Assembly: GCF_036288925.1 (NCBI RefSeq)
Contig: NZ_CP127167.1
Location: forward strand, 248,001-312,000
Source: Haemophilus parainfluenzae
Lineage (GTDB): Bacteria; Pseudomonadota; Gammaproteobacteria; Enterobacterales; Pasteurellaceae
Length of the DNA stretch: 64,000 nt
Direction: 5' to 3'
The notes under the pieces were generated by a model that was not told where the DNA came from, did no database searches, and was given only the letters and a program-made list of their open reading frames with translations. Shown here piece after piece: positions 1 through 9,864 of this stretch (within the stretch, counting starts at the first letter, position 1; each line of letters starts with the position of its first letter). The translations under genes and the position numbers were made by a program.

Positions 1-2
1 TG

Positions 3-1097
3 TTTCTTCCCCTTTTCCCTGCGTGGTTGAAAACACAATCTTATAGTGAAGAAAGCATCGGTTTATTGCTGGCCTGTGGTTATATTTTCCGTTTTAGTGG
101 CAGTATTTTATTTTCTGGCTTGATAAAACGCGTTTCTCTTTTAGTGAATGGCTTACGTTACTTAGCTGTTGCCAGCGCTGTCACCATGGCGTTAATCGGG
201 CTCATGTCGCATAATTTTTGGTTATTATTTATTGGACTTGCCTTGTATTCCATGGTGAATGCGGCTGGCATGCCGATTGGTGATAGCCTCGCTAGCACGT
301 GGCAACAACAAATTCATTTAGATTACGGCAAAGTACGCTTAATTGGCTCCTTTGCATTTGTTGTTGGTGTGATGGTGTTTGGGTATTTAGCGGGGATGAT
401 TGGTGAGCAATACATCACATGGATGATTACGGGAATCCTTATTTTCTATAGCATTGTGCAATTACTTCATCCCAATCCAATGCCACAAGATGAGCCACAA
501 AGTGCGGTCGAAAATTCTGTTGGATTTTTAGGCTTACTCAAAAATAAAACGACACTTCGTTTATTTATCGCTATTGCACTGATTCAAGGATCACATGCCG
601 CTTATTACTCATACAGCACTATCTTCTGGACAAGCCACGGTCATTCTGTTTCCGATGCGGGCTTATTTTGGGGAATTAGCGTATTAGTAGAAATTGTCGT
701 CTTTTTCTTCTCCACCCGATTATTCAAAAATTGGAGCATTACGGCCCTTTTCTATCTCACTGGCATCGCTGCTATCGTACGTTGGCTTGCTTTCGGTTAT
801 GCCGACACCTTTGTTGAAATCGTTCTATTGCAATGTTTTCACAGCCTCACTTATGTGGCGGGGCATTACGCAACAGTGCGTTATATCACGACTCAACCAC
901 AAAACCATATTGCAAAATTACAAGGTTTATACAATGCTTTAGCGGGATGTGCAGCCATTGCTATTTTCACTGCACTTTCTGGCGTACTTTATCCAATTTC
1001 TCCAGTTTATGCTTTCAGCTTAATGGCTGCTTTTGCATTCATTGGTTTATTTATCACTCCGCGTGGCGTGAAAGCCTTTTTGGTACATAGAGTGTAA
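3..1097 (+). CDS. HcaT-like MFS permease, 5' end cut by window
   Basis: Inner-membrane major facilitator permease of the nucleoside-symporter/HcaT (3-phenylpropionate permease) type. The reading frame is open to the left window edge and the residues before the first possible TTG start (FLPLFPAWLK) resemble the segment after the first helix of E. coli HcaT, so the true start lies outside. About 11 hydrophobic segments remain. It ends 2 bases before xerD, so the two are probably cotranscribed. The substrate cannot be told from sequence; aromatic acid or a related metabolite is only a family guess. Confidence 0.85.
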   Translation, partial: FLPLFPAWLKTQSYSEESIGLLLACGYIFRFSGSILFSGLIKRVSLLVNGLRYLAVASAVTMALIGLMSHNFWLLFIGLALYSMVNAAGMPIGDSLASTWQQQIHLDYGKVRLIGSFAFVVGVMVFGYLAGMIGEQYITWMITGILIFYSIVQLLHPNPMPQDEPQSAVENSVGFLGLLKNKTTLRLFIAIALIQGSHAAYYSYSTIFWTSHGHSVSDAGLFWGISVLVEIVVFFFSTRLFKNWSITALFYLTGIAAIVRWLAFGYADTFVEIVLLQCFHSLTYVAGHYATVRYITTQPQNHIAKLQGLYNALAGCAAIAIFTALSGVLYPISPVYAFSLMAAFAFIGLFITPRGVKAFLVHRV

Positions 1098-1099
1098 AC

Positions 1100-1993
1100 A
1101 TGAATAATCTCACGCTAGTCGATTTATTCTTAAATGAATATTGGATCGAAAAAGGGTTGTCCGAAAACACTGTGCAGTCTTATCGTCTCGATTTGACCGC
1201 ACTTTGTGATTGGTTAGATAAACAAAATTTATCCCTCGAAACCCTTGAACCATTAGATCTGCAACAATTTCTAGGCAGCCGTTTAGAGCAAGGTTACAAA
1301 GCTACCAGTACTGCACGAATGTTGAGTGCGATGCGAAAATTGTTTCAATATTTATATCGTGAGAAATATCGTACGGATGATCCAAGTGCCGTACTGAGTT
1401 CGCCTAAACTACCAAGCCGTTTGCCTAAGTATTTAACCGAGCAACAAGTCACAGATTTATTAAATACGCCAGATGTAGAAATTCCGCTCGAGTTACGCGA
1501 TAAAGCCATGTTGGAATTGCTGTACGCCACAGGATTACGTGTCACGGAATTGGTCACGCTCACTATTGAGAATATGAACCTGCAACAAGGTGTCGTGCGA
1601 GTGATTGGTAAAGGTAACAAAGAACGCATTGTGCCAATGGGAGAAGAAGCCGCATTTTGGGTGCGACAATTCGTGCTTTACGGTCGTCCTATTTTGCTTA
1701 ATGGACAAAGCTCTGATGTGGTCTTTCCAAGTCAACGAGCTCAGCAAATGACTCGCCAAACCTTTTGGCATCGTATAAAACATTATGCGGTGTTAGCGGG
1801 AATCGATACGGATGCCCTTTCACCACATGTTCTTCGTCATGCCTTCGCGACGCATTTAGTGAATCACGGTGCGGATCTCCGTGTTGTGCAAATGCTCCTC
1901 GGACACAGCGATCTCTCCACTACGCAAATCTATACTCATGTGGCTAAAGAACGCTTGAAACACCTTCATGAAAGATTTCATCCGAGAGGATAA
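1100..1993 (+). CDS. xerD: Site-specific tyrosine recombinase XerD
   Basis: 297 residues, the usual XerD length (E. coli 298). With XerC it resolves chromosome dimers at dif during division under FtsK control. An N-terminal SAM-like core-binding domain spans about residues 5-95. The catalytic domain follows with the expected residues: Arg in TGLRVTEL, Lys in GKGNKER, the HVLRHAFATHL box (His and Arg), His in LGHSDLSTTQ and the nucleophile Tyr in IYTHV. The ATG follows the upstream permease stop by 2 bases. Sequence resembles XerD more than XerC (no xerC neighbours such as dapF). Confidence 0.96.
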   Translation: MNNLTLVDLFLNEYWIEKGLSENTVQSYRLDLTALCDWLDKQNLSLETLEPLDLQQFLGSRLEQGYKATSTARMLSAMRKLFQYLYREKYRTDDPSAVLSSPKLPSRLPKYLTEQQVTDLLNTPDVEIPLELRDKAMLELLYATGLRVTELVTLTIENMNLQQGVVRVIGKGNKERIVPMGEEAAFWVRQFVLYGRPILLNGQSSDVVFPSQRAQQMTRQTFWHRIKHYAVLAGIDTDALSPHVLRHAFATHLVNHGADLRVVQMLLGHSDLSTTQIYTHVAKERLKHLHERFHPRG

Positions 1994-1999
1994 GATCAA

Positions 2000-2039
2000 A
2001 AAGTGCGGTCAAATTTATTGTTATTTTTGATCGCACTTT
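2000..2039. terminator. Paired-USS bidirectional terminator
   Basis: Inverted arms AAAGTGCGGTCAAA (2000-2013) and TTTGATCGCACTTT (2026-2039) form a 14-bp stem with one wobble pair. It lies between convergent xerD and glxK. The arms are uptake signal sequences, a common way Haemophilus builds terminators. Confidence 0.8.
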
Positions 2040-2051
2040 AGTATGAAAAGC

Positions 2052-3182
2052 TTATTTCAATGACAACAATCTCGCCACATTTTGAGCTGTTGAGATTAAA
2101 TTCTGCTCGCCCTGTTTGAGAATTGTCGGTAAATCATCCAGATTACGGATAATTGGGAACACCGCATCAATGCCATGTTCATACACCACTTCATAATCCT
2201 CACGTAAACAACCTACGATCGCGATGACTGGCTTATTAAATTGTTTTGCTGTGCGTGCCACACCAATTGGGGTCTTACCTAAAATACTTTGTGCATCCAT
2301 ACGGCCTTCACCGGTAATGACTAAATCAGCCTCTTTAACTTGCTCAGCAAGTTTCAAATTATCCAAGACAATCTGCACACCGGCTTTGAGCTGCACATTG
2401 GGTAAAAGCAATAAACCACCGCCCATACCACCTGCCGCCCCCGCGCCTGGTTGTTCTTGAATTTGTTTACCACAATCCCGCTCGGCAATTTTAGCAAAAT
2501 GGGCTAATGCAGCATCGAGTTCTTTCACCATATCAGGCGTCGCACCTTTTTGTGGACCAAAAATCGCAGAGGCACCTCGTTCACCACAAAGTGGATTATT
2601 CACGTCACAAGCTACTTCAATTTCCACATGTTGCAATCGAGGATCTAAATCAGTCATTTGGATTTCAGCAAGATTGGATAACGCTGCACCACCAAAGCCA
2701 ATGGATTGACCATTTTTATCCAATAAACGTAAGCCTAACGCTTGCAACATACCCGCGCCACCATCATTTGTAGCACTCCCGCCAATTCCTAAAATGATAT
2801 GCTGTACGCCAAGATCAAGGGCTTGCTTAATTAGCTCACCCGTACCAAAACTGGTGGTTTGACAAGGATTTCGTTTATCTATCGGGACAAGATGCAATCC
2901 CGATGCGGCCGCCATTTCGATAATCGCTGTTTTACCATCACCCGATAAACCGAAAAAGCTTTTTACTTGATTGCCTAACGGTGCAGTGACTTCTGTTTCA
3001 ATCAGGCGACCTTGAGTGGCATCCACTAAGGATTGCACGGTTCCCTCACCTCCATCTGCCATCGGTAATTTCACATATTCGGCATTCGGGAAAATTCGTT
3101 TAAAGCCCGTTTCAATTGCATTTGCCACTTCGAGCGCGGTTAAACTTTCTTTAAATGAATCAGGCGCAATCACAATTTTCAT
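2052..3182 (-). CDS. glxK: Glycerate kinase, GlxK/GarK family
   Basis: 376 residues of the glycerate kinase type 1 family (Gly_kinase), phosphorylating D-glycerate to 2-phosphoglycerate (GarK, GlxK) to feed lower glycolysis. The start MKIVIAPDSFKES is chosen because GGAGAG sits just upstream; the longer start at 3200 would overlap the permease stop and lacks a better site. Conserved stretches: ADGGEGT, GSATNDGGAGMLQALG, EGRMDAQS. It lies directly downstream of a GntP-family permease, so the two probably import and phosphorylate glycerate or a related sugar acid. Confidence 0.93.
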   Translation of the reverse strand: MKIVIAPDSFKESLTALEVANAIETGFKRIFPNAEYVKLPMADGGEGTVQSLVDATQGRLIETEVTAPLGNQVKSFFGLSGDGKTAIIEMAAASGLHLVPIDKRNPCQTTSFGTGELIKQALDLGVQHIILGIGGSATNDGGAGMLQALGLRLLDKNGQSIGFGGAALSNLAEIQMTDLDPRLQHVEIEVACDVNNPLCGERGASAIFGPQKGATPDMVKELDAALAHFAKIAERDCGKQIQEQPGAGAAGGMGGGLLLLPNVQLKAGVQIVLDNLKLAEQVKEADLVITGEGRMDAQSILGKTPIGVARTAKQFNKPVIAIVGCLREDYEVVYEHGIDAVFPIIRNLDDLPTILKQGEQNLISTAQNVARLLSLK

Positions 3183-3196
3183 ACACTCTCCTGACA

Positions 3197-4453
3197 TCAA
3201 TAAAACACTCCGAAAATGAGCGTAGAAACGACCGTCATAATCAAACCAATCGCGCTTTCATAAGGAATCAGTTTTAAGCGTTCTTTCATATTCATATTCA
3301 CACTGCCGCCAGTCGCATGGAAGAAAGAACCGTGTGGCATATTGTCGAATACAATCGCTCCCGCATGGATCATGGCGGCGGCCGCAAGGCTGCTTACACC
3401 CAGTTCTAATAATGTTGAGCTGAATACATTGGATGCGACTGCCGTGCCTGCCGTCGTTGACGAAGTCGCAAGAGACATCAATACACCAGAAATCGGGGCG
3501 AGAATATAAGGAGGCAAACCAGAGTGTTTTAAGCCCTCGATTAGCACATCTTTCATACCCGAGTTACCAATAATGCCCGATAAAGCACCGGTACCGAGCA
3601 ACATAATCGCCACAGGTGCCATTTTTCCTAAGCCACTAATCGCATAGCTATTTGCGTGGCGAAGTTTTCCCATACATAACGCACCAATTAAACCACCTAG
3701 TGGTAATGCAATGAGAGGATCGACTTTAATGTCCGCCAATGGACGTAGCGCCAGTAATAAGATGGCCACTAATGGCGCTACAAGTGCGGTCAAAAATGAG
3801 GGTAAATTTTGAGTATCAACGGCAACGCTCTCTTGTTCGGATACAAAAGAGCCTTTATTTTTTAAACGTTTCGCTAAGAAATAGGTTAAGGCTAACCCAA
3901 AGATCCCGGGGATAATCCCCGCTACCATTACCGACGTTAAAGGCAGATGAAAGGTATCTGCAGCAGCAATGGCATTGGGATTCGGTGACATCAAGTTTCC
4001 AGCTTTCCCCCCACCAATCATCGCTAATAAAACAGCTGATTTTGATAAATTGGTGCGACGAGCTAACGCGAGCGCAATCGGGGAAACGGTAATAACAGCC
4101 ACATCAATAAACACACCTACAGCGGTTAAAATCAGTGTTGCTAAAGCTAAGGCCAATAACGCTCTTGCTTCACCAAGTTTATGTGTAATAGTTTCGGCAA
4201 TCGTGCTGGCCGCCCCCGATTCAATGAGTACACCTGCTAGTACGCCCGCCGCTAAAATTCGCATAACGGCTGTCGTAATGCCCTTTGCCCCACCGATCAT
4301 TAAGTTCACCGTTTCGGATAAATCTGCGCCTCCAATTAGTCCGCCTATCAAGGCCCCCGTCAACATGCCATAGACTGGTGAGACTTTTTTCAAAATAAGA
4401 AAAATGGCCACAATAAGCGCAACTAATGCACCGAAAGATGAAACTGTTGTCAT
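3197..4453 (-). CDS. GntP-family sugar-acid permease
   Basis: 418-residue polytopic protein of the GntP gluconate:H+ symporter family with about 12 hydrophobic helices. Family-type stretches are visible (GGKAGNLMSPNPNA, ATSSTTAGTAVASN, HAGAIVFDNMPHGSFFHATGGSVN). It is the first gene of a two-gene operon with glycerate kinase, which suggests glycerate or a C3-C6 sugar acid as substrate rather than gluconate itself; this is inference. ATG at 4453 follows TAGGT. A candidate minus-strand -10 TATAAT lies at 4504-4509. Confidence 0.9.
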   Translation of the reverse strand: MTTVSSFGALVALIVAIFLILKKVSPVYGMLTGALIGGLIGGADLSETVNLMIGGAKGITTAVMRILAAGVLAGVLIESGAASTIAETITHKLGEARALLALALATLILTAVGVFIDVAVITVSPIALALARRTNLSKSAVLLAMIGGGKAGNLMSPNPNAIAAADTFHLPLTSVMVAGIIPGIFGLALTYFLAKRLKNKGSFVSEQESVAVDTQNLPSFLTALVAPLVAILLLALRPLADIKVDPLIALPLGGLIGALCMGKLRHANSYAISGLGKMAPVAIMLLGTGALSGIIGNSGMKDVLIEGLKHSGLPPYILAPISGVLMSLATSSTTAGTAVASNVFSSTLLELGVSSLAAAAMIHAGAIVFDNMPHGSFFHATGGSVNMNMKERLKLIPYESAIGLIMTVVSTLIFGVFY

Positions 4454-4510
4454 AAATACCTACTTATATCCAATACCGCTGAGATATATAAATGTTTGTG
4501 TACATTATAC

Positions 4511-4540
4511 AAAAACGGCTTATGTAAAACACATAAGCCG
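4511..4540 (-). terminator. Terminator after dgkA
   Basis: Perfect 10-bp stem CGGCTTATGT (4516-4525) / ACATAAGCCG (4531-4540), followed on the minus strand by a run of five T. It ends the recO-rlmD-relA-dgkA string before the GntP-type gene. Confidence 0.85.
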
Positions 4541-4567
4541 AAATTGTTACTGAAAATTGACCGCACT

Positions 4568-4924
4568 TTAGAAAAATAAAATACTTCCCCAAATAACGGC
4601 AACGATGCAAAGCGCAATGAATACCGCTGCTGAGCCTTGGTCTTTCGCTCTTCCTGAAAGCTCGTGGCGTTCTGTACCGATACGATCCACCACCGCTTCA
4701 ACTGCACTATTTAACAGCTCCACTGCCATCACGAGTAAAACCGATGAAATCATCAGCGCGATTTCAATTTTAGTGTCACCTAACAAAAATGCGAGCGGAA
4801 TCAGAATGCACGCAAGAAAACATTCGTGGCGAAATGCAGTTTCATTTTTGAATGCACTCTTTAAACCTTGTAAGGAATATTTTGTAGAGTTAATTAAATG
4901 GGTTAATCCCGTGGTTTTATACAT
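4568..4924 (-). CDS. dgkA: Diacylglycerol kinase
   Basis: 118 residues, the normal size of the small integral-membrane DgkA that recycles diacylglycerol to phosphatidic acid. The family signature EAVVDRIG followed by HELSGRAKDQGSAAVF is present, with three hydrophobic helices. Position just after relA (20-base gap, same strand) matches the H. influenzae order. Confidence 0.96.
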   Translation of the reverse strand: MYKTTGLTHLINSTKYSLQGLKSAFKNETAFRHECFLACILIPLAFLLGDTKIEIALMISSVLLVMAVELLNSAVEAVVDRIGTERHELSGRAKDQGSAAVFIALCIVAVIWGSILFF

Positions 4925-4944
4925 AAAAGTTCCTATGTTGCAAT

Positions 4945-7194
4945 CTATAAACGTTTTGCTTCGATAACGTCGTCTAACTTCGCTAATCTGGCCAGTATTT
5001 TACTTAAACTTTCGACATTTTTCAGTTCAATTTCCATATCCATCGTTGCTATTTGTTTTTTGGTGTCCGCACGACTTGAAACACCTAGCACACTGACTTT
5101 TTCATTCGCCAGTACAGTCGTAATATCGCGTAATAAACCATTACGATCACTCGCCACGATGCGAATATTAATATGGAAACCTGCCGCGTAATTATCCCCC
5201 CAAAGGGCTTCCACCACGCGTTCAGGATGAACGACTTGTAATTCAATGAACTGTTCACAATCGCTACGGTGAATAGAGATCCCTCGCCCCACAGTAATAT
5301 AGCCTGTAATTGCATCACCTGGAATAGGTTGACAACAACGCGCCATGTGATGCATCAAATTGCCTACACCTTCAACAATTACATAACTTTTATTCTGTTG
5401 TTGTTCTGCTTTCTGTTGTGCCTTTTGTTGTGCGGTATTCGCGCTTTTGCTCGCAACATGACGAAGAATCTCTTGATCAGCCTCTTCTGCCGTCACTTTA
5501 ATCAGCCGACTTTGTAAGAAGTTCATCAACTGATTTAAACGAATATCTCCACTACCTATACCCGCATATAAATCTTCTAGATTTTTTAAGTTATAACGTG
5601 GTAAAGCAAGCTGTTCTACTTGTTTTAAGCTGATATTCAAACGAGCAAGTTCATTATCTAACAGCTCTTTACCCGCTGGAACATTTTTATCGCGATCTTG
5701 TTTTTTGAACCAGGCTTGAATTTTCGCACGTGCTTTTGACGTATGGGTAAAACCTAAGTTTGGATTCACCCAATCTCGGCTTGGATTTGGATTTTTCTGT
5801 GTGATGATATCCACTTGCTCACCCATCTGTAGGTGATAAGTGAATGGCACGATACGCCCCCCAACTTTCGCCCCAATACAACGATGACCAATTTCACTGT
5901 GGATCGCATAAGCAAAATCGAGAGGGGTTGATCCAGCGGGTAAATCAACCACTTCACCTTTTGGCGTAAACACATAGACTCGATCATCAAACACTTGGCT
6001 ACGCAATTCGGCCATCACTTCGCCAGAATCTGTAATATCATCTTGCCATGCAAGTAATTTACGCAACCAAGTGATTTTTTCTTCATAAGCAGAAAGACTA
6101 CCTGTCGTTCCCTCTTTGTATTTCCAGTGTGCTGCAACCCCAAGTTCCGCATCATCATGCATTTGTTGAGTACGAATTTGCACTTCAATCGGCTTGCCGC
6201 CTTTACCTAATACGACGGTATGAATAGATTGATAGCCATTCGGTTTTGGATTGGCGACATAGTCATCAAATTCTTTTGGTAAATGTTTGAAATGAGTGTG
6301 CACGATACCAAGCGCGGTATAACAATCCTGCAATTTTTGCACGATAATTCTGACCGCTCTTACATCATATAAACCACTGAATTCCAAATGTTTCTTTTGC
6401 ATTTTTCGCCAAATACTATAAATATGTTTTGGACGACCGTAAACCTCAACCTGCTCGATATTTTCTTTTAAATAACCGGTTAATTCTGTTACAAAATCAG
6501 CAATATATTGCTCACGGTCTAAACGACGCTCGTGCAATAATTGAGCAATATTTCGATATTGTTCTGGATGTAAATAACGGAAGCAGTAATCTTCAAGCTC
6601 CCATTTTAATTGACCGATACCTAAACGATTTGCCAACGGGGCATAAATATTGGAACATTCTTTCGCTGCTAACACTTTTTCTTCTTCGTAAACATGATTT
6701 TCTGCATTACGAAGAAAGGTAATACGTTCAGCAAGTTTGATTATCACGCAACGAAAATCATCTACCATCGCAAGGAGCATTCGGCGCATATTATCTACTT
6801 GAGAGGCATTAGCAGAATGACTGGCGTTGAGCTGACGAATATTATCCATCTCTTCTACGCCTTTGAGTAGTTTAGTGATTTTTGGACCGAAATCTTCTTG
6901 AATTTGTTCCCAATCGACGAGTTGGTTGGCCACTAATGGAAATAGCATCGCAGTGAGCAAACTTTCACTGTCCATATTCATTTCATGCAGGATTTCCACC
7001 ATCTCCACGCCGGATTGCAACGTAAGAATTGCATTTTTCATTTGAGCTGCGTGTTCAGCCATCTTAGCTTGAGCATAATACCAGGCATTAATTAGGGATT
7101 TTTCAGTTGAAGTTAGAAGTTTAAGGCTCGAACACCATTGTTCGATCACAAAATCTTGCGGATTTGATAAGTGAGAACCACGAACTGCAACCAT
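4945..7194 (-). CDS. relA: (p)ppGpp synthetase RelA
   Basis: 749 residues. Makes pppGpp on stalled ribosomes carrying uncharged tRNA. The start MVAVRGSHL follows GGGGG with 5-base spacing and matches E. coli MVAVR; a start at 7230 adds 12 residues without family support. Domain order: degenerate HD region (FPLVANQLVDW in place of the HD pair, so no hydrolase expected), synthetase domain (GRPKHIYSIWRK, GLYDVRAVRI, NPKPNGYQSIHT), TGS domain (VYVFTPKGEVVDLPAGST), a Cys-rich zinc-finger region (HHMARCCQPIPGD) and a C-terminal ACT domain. Looks intact. It sits between rlmD and dgkA. Confidence 0.97.
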   Translation of the reverse strand: MVAVRGSHLSNPQDFVIEQWCSSLKLLTSTEKSLINAWYYAQAKMAEHAAQMKNAILTLQSGVEMVEILHEMNMDSESLLTAMLFPLVANQLVDWEQIQEDFGPKITKLLKGVEEMDNIRQLNASHSANASQVDNMRRMLLAMVDDFRCVIIKLAERITFLRNAENHVYEEEKVLAAKECSNIYAPLANRLGIGQLKWELEDYCFRYLHPEQYRNIAQLLHERRLDREQYIADFVTELTGYLKENIEQVEVYGRPKHIYSIWRKMQKKHLEFSGLYDVRAVRIIVQKLQDCYTALGIVHTHFKHLPKEFDDYVANPKPNGYQSIHTVVLGKGGKPIEVQIRTQQMHDDAELGVAAHWKYKEGTTGSLSAYEEKITWLRKLLAWQDDITDSGEVMAELRSQVFDDRVYVFTPKGEVVDLPAGSTPLDFAYAIHSEIGHRCIGAKVGGRIVPFTYHLQMGEQVDIITQKNPNPSRDWVNPNLGFTHTSKARAKIQAWFKKQDRDKNVPAGKELLDNELARLNISLKQVEQLALPRYNLKNLEDLYAGIGSGDIRLNQLMNFLQSRLIKVTAEEADQEILRHVASKSANTAQQKAQQKAEQQQNKSYVIVEGVGNLMHHMARCCQPIPGDAITGYITVGRGISIHRSDCEQFIELQVVHPERVVEALWGDNYAAGFHINIRIVASDRNGLLRDITTVLANEKVSVLGVSSRADTKKQIATMDMEIELKNVESLSKILARLAKLDDVIEAKRL

Positions 7195-7296
7195 AATACC
7201 CCCTTGTTGATGAATATGGCTCGGCGACATCCTGTCAACCGAGTTGTCTTTTTTAAGACAACAAAAAAGCCTGATTATTCTATCAGAATTTATAGC

Positions 7297-8607
7297 TTAT
7301 TTAAGAAATAATGTCACCGACTCCAAATGGCTGGTATGGGGAAACATATCAATCATGGACGTTTTGATGATACGATACCCAAAAGATCGGAGAATTTCAG
7401 CATCTCGTACTAAAGTGGCGGGATTGCAAGATACGTAAAGAATGCTTTCTGCACCCAGTTCACATAACGCATTCAGTGCAAAAGCCGCACCACTGCGAGG
7501 CGGGTCGAGAAGAATTTTATTGAAATGTTGTTTTGCCCAAGGTTGTTCTGAAAAAGCTTGGTCTAAATCGGCTTGATAAAATTCAATATTATCGATGTGA
7601 TTAAACTGTGCATTCGCTTGGGCTTTTTGCACCATATCAAAAACACCTTCAATTCCAACCGCACTTTTCACGCGTTTAGCTAAAGGCAACGTGAAATTGC
7701 CCATGCCGCAGAATAAATCTAAGACATGATCATCCTGATTCAAATCAAGCCAATCTAAAGCCGTCTCAACCATTTGTTGATTTAAGTGGGTATTCACTTG
7801 AATAAAATCGCGAACATCAAAAGATAAACGAATACCATTTAATGCATAATAAGGCATTTCACCATGCACAAGTTGAATACCTTGATCATCTTGCAGGAAC
7901 AAATTGACGGCATTTATACGAGCAAACTCAAGCAACAAAGTGCGGTCAGTTTCAGCTAAATTTCCTTTGTAACGTAACAACATAGCTATGCCATTCTCAG
8001 CAGAAACCAATTCAATATGCCCTAATTGTTTCGGGGCTGAATATTGCGCCCAAAGTGCGGTCAATTTGGGGATAAGATCATTGATTGCTTGCTCTGCGAC
8101 TAAGCATTGCTGAATGCTGACTAACTGATTGGAGTTTTTCTGACGAAATCCCATTTCAATGATTTTATTTTTCGCATTCCACAGTAAACTTAATCGTACT
8201 CGACGACGATAAGCCCATTGTTCGCCACAAATCATGGGCATTAATTGAATAGGCGCTGCTTGCAGTTTACTTAAACGAGAAAAAAGGGCTTTCTCTTTCG
8301 CTTTACGTTGCATTTCCACAGGAATATGCTGGCCTTGGCATCCACCACAACACCCATAATAACGACATTGTGGCTCAACACGCTGATTACTTTCTTGTAG
8401 CCATTTTTGTGCAGTCGCTAATCCATATTGACGTTTTTCATCGGTCACTACCGCTTCCACTTTTTCCGTTGGCAAGGCATTTTCAATGAACCAGGTTTTA
8501 CCTTGAATTTTGGCGACACCTAGCCCTTGATAATCCAAATCCTGAATTTCTGCGACGATTCTTTGCGTGGTTTTCTGTTTTTTTTGTGGAGCGTAAAGTA
8601 AAGCCAT
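7297..8607 (-). CDS. rlmD: 23S rRNA m5U1939 methyltransferase RlmD
   Basis: 436 residues. SAM-dependent enzyme that methylates U1939 of 23S rRNA. N-terminal TRAM domain (residues about 15-75), then an iron-sulphur Cys set (CRYYGCCGGC plus a later Cys in QQCLVAEQ), then the methyltransferase fold with DLFCGMGNFTLPLA for SAM binding, the LLDPPRSG motif and the catalytic VSCNPATLVRD. Two uptake signals lie inside the gene. It lies 36 bases after recO and about 100 before relA, same strand. Confidence 0.96.
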   Translation of the reverse strand: MALLYAPQKKQKTTQRIVAEIQDLDYQGLGVAKIQGKTWFIENALPTEKVEAVVTDEKRQYGLATAQKWLQESNQRVEPQCRYYGCCGGCQGQHIPVEMQRKAKEKALFSRLSKLQAAPIQLMPMICGEQWAYRRRVRLSLLWNAKNKIIEMGFRQKNSNQLVSIQQCLVAEQAINDLIPKLTALWAQYSAPKQLGHIELVSAENGIAMLLRYKGNLAETDRTLLLEFARINAVNLFLQDDQGIQLVHGEMPYYALNGIRLSFDVRDFIQVNTHLNQQMVETALDWLDLNQDDHVLDLFCGMGNFTLPLAKRVKSAVGIEGVFDMVQKAQANAQFNHIDNIEFYQADLDQAFSEQPWAKQHFNKILLDPPRSGAAFALNALCELGAESILYVSCNPATLVRDAEILRSFGYRIIKTSMIDMFPHTSHLESVTLFLK

Positions 8608-8643
8608 GATGGTGTTTTAATCTATTTATATCAAAGAAAGAGA

Positions 8644-9348
8644 TTATTTTAAATAAAGTACATTTTGCGTAAATAATTCTCGGCTTTTCAGCGGCTTATC
8701 ACCTAAATAAGGTTTAAGCGCGATGCGGGTAAAACGCTTTGCCGCTTGCAAGACTGCCTCATCAGTAAATTCCAAACGCTCAAAGGCGAGTAAATCTCGA
8801 CCATAAAAGGTCAAGTTATCTTTCACCAACGAAGCGATAAAACCCTTTTCCGCACGATATTGGTAAGTCATCGATTCATCCACAGGCAAACCCGAGCCAG
8901 CACAATGCAAAAAATCAATACCATAACCTAAGATTTTAAGTAGATGAAATTCAAATAGACGTAATGTAGGCTCAACCTGTGGTTGAGTGGCTAAGCCGGT
9001 TAAGCATTGCAGATAATGCTGAAAAAGCTGTAGATTGGCAGTTTCTGGCTCGATCACTCGCGTAATCAACTCATTTACATAAAACCCGCTGTATAGAGCC
9101 GTCTGTTGTAAAGGTAATGTAATCGCTGCCGGCTCAGCTTTGGTGAGTGTTTTTAATGCGCCTTTCCCCGCCCAACGTAAAAGCAATGGCGTAAAAGGCT
9201 GTAAAACAGATTTCCATGCAGAACGTTTCGCTCGAGCACCTTTTGCAATAACTGTCAAACGTCCTGTTTCCTCCGTAAATAAATCTACCAAAAGACTGGT
9301 TTCACTATAAGGACGACGATGTAGCACAAAGCCGCGTTGGAGATCCAT
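8644..9348 (-). CDS. recO: DNA repair protein RecO
   Basis: 234 residues. RecF-pathway mediator that helps load RecA on SSB-coated single strands and anneals ssDNA. N-terminal OB fold ([25 protein letters not shown], broken here only for quoting as [14 protein letters not shown] and [10 protein letters not shown]) is followed by a helical domain. The zinc-binding Cys cluster of Gram-positive RecO is absent, as usual in gamma-proteobacteria. It follows the MliC-like gene by 32 bases. Confidence 0.94.
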   Translation of the reverse strand: MDLQRGFVLHRRPYSETSLLVDLFTEETGRLTVIAKGARAKRSAWKSVLQPFTPLLLRWAGKGALKTLTKAEPAAITLPLQQTALYSGFYVNELITRVIEPETANLQLFQHYLQCLTGLATQPQVEPTLRLFEFHLLKILGYGIDFLHCAGSGLPVDESMTYQYRAEKGFIASLVKDNLTFYGRDLLAFERLEFTDEAVLQAAKRFTRIALKPYLGDKPLKSRELFTQNVLYLK

Positions 9349-9380
9349 AAAGAATGACTTACCTGATTTTAATTGATTTG

Positions 9381-9761
9381 TTATTTAACACAGCGTTCCG
9401 CAAGTACTTCGCCTACGCTAGTTTGTAATTGGCTGAAGTCATCACGTTCCTGCCAGTACCAACGAATATTCGCATAATTTCTACCTCGTTCCGAAATCAC
9501 GCGCATTAGCTTTTCAGTTACACCATTAAAGGTTACTGTTACTTGACTTAATATTTTTTTACTCTTTTTTTTCTGTCTAATATGCATCACGCTCACTTCT
9601 TTATTTCCTTCACACAGATAAACTGTTACTAATCCCTTTTGAGATTTCTTATCAAGCGTTTGCACTTTCATTTTTTGTAAAGTTGGTTGATTTAAGACCA
9701 TGTTTTGGGTACAAGCTGACAACCCAACTATGGTCAAAATTAAAATTAATTTTCTTAACAT
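9381..9761 (-). CDS. MliC-family lysozyme-inhibitor lipoprotein
   Basis: 126 residues. The start MLRKLILIL gives a proper lipoprotein signal with lipobox LSAC (Cys17); the upstream in-frame ATG would place 10 extra residues before it. The mature part has the pattern of MliC (membrane-bound inhibitor of C-type lysozyme): YLCEG near the start, a V-x-V-x-F-N-G strand, then [17 protein letters not shown] where MliC proteins have SASGARYA...WW, and a terminal Cys for the disulphide. The inferred role is periplasmic protection of peptidoglycan from host lysozyme. Assignment is from remembered family pattern, not a search. First gene of the recO string. Confidence 0.65.
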   Translation of the reverse strand: MLRKLILILTIVGLSACTQNMVLNQPTLQKMKVQTLDKKSQKGLVTVYLCEGNKEVSVMHIRQKKKSKKILSQVTVTFNGVTEKLMRVISERGRNYANIRWYWQERDDFSQLQTSVGEVLAERCVK

Positions 9762-9834
9762 AAATATTATTTCCATAAAAATTTTTATCATTGTTCACTT
9801 CATAAAATGAACAGAGATAAACAATCTTATCTAG

Positions 9835-9856
9835 AAAAAAGGGCGATTGCTCGCCC
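9835..9856 (-). terminator. Terminator after oapA
   Basis: Stem GGGCGA/TCGCCC (9841-9846, 9851-9856) with a tetraloop, followed on the minus strand by six T. It lies between oapA and the MliC-like gene. Confidence 0.8.
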
Positions 9857-9864
9857 ATTAAAAA

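Noticed and set aside
7243..7262. Hairpin GTTGTCTT/AAGACAAC as a terminator of rlmD
   Set aside because: The T run precedes the stem on the minus strand, so it is in the wrong order for termination.
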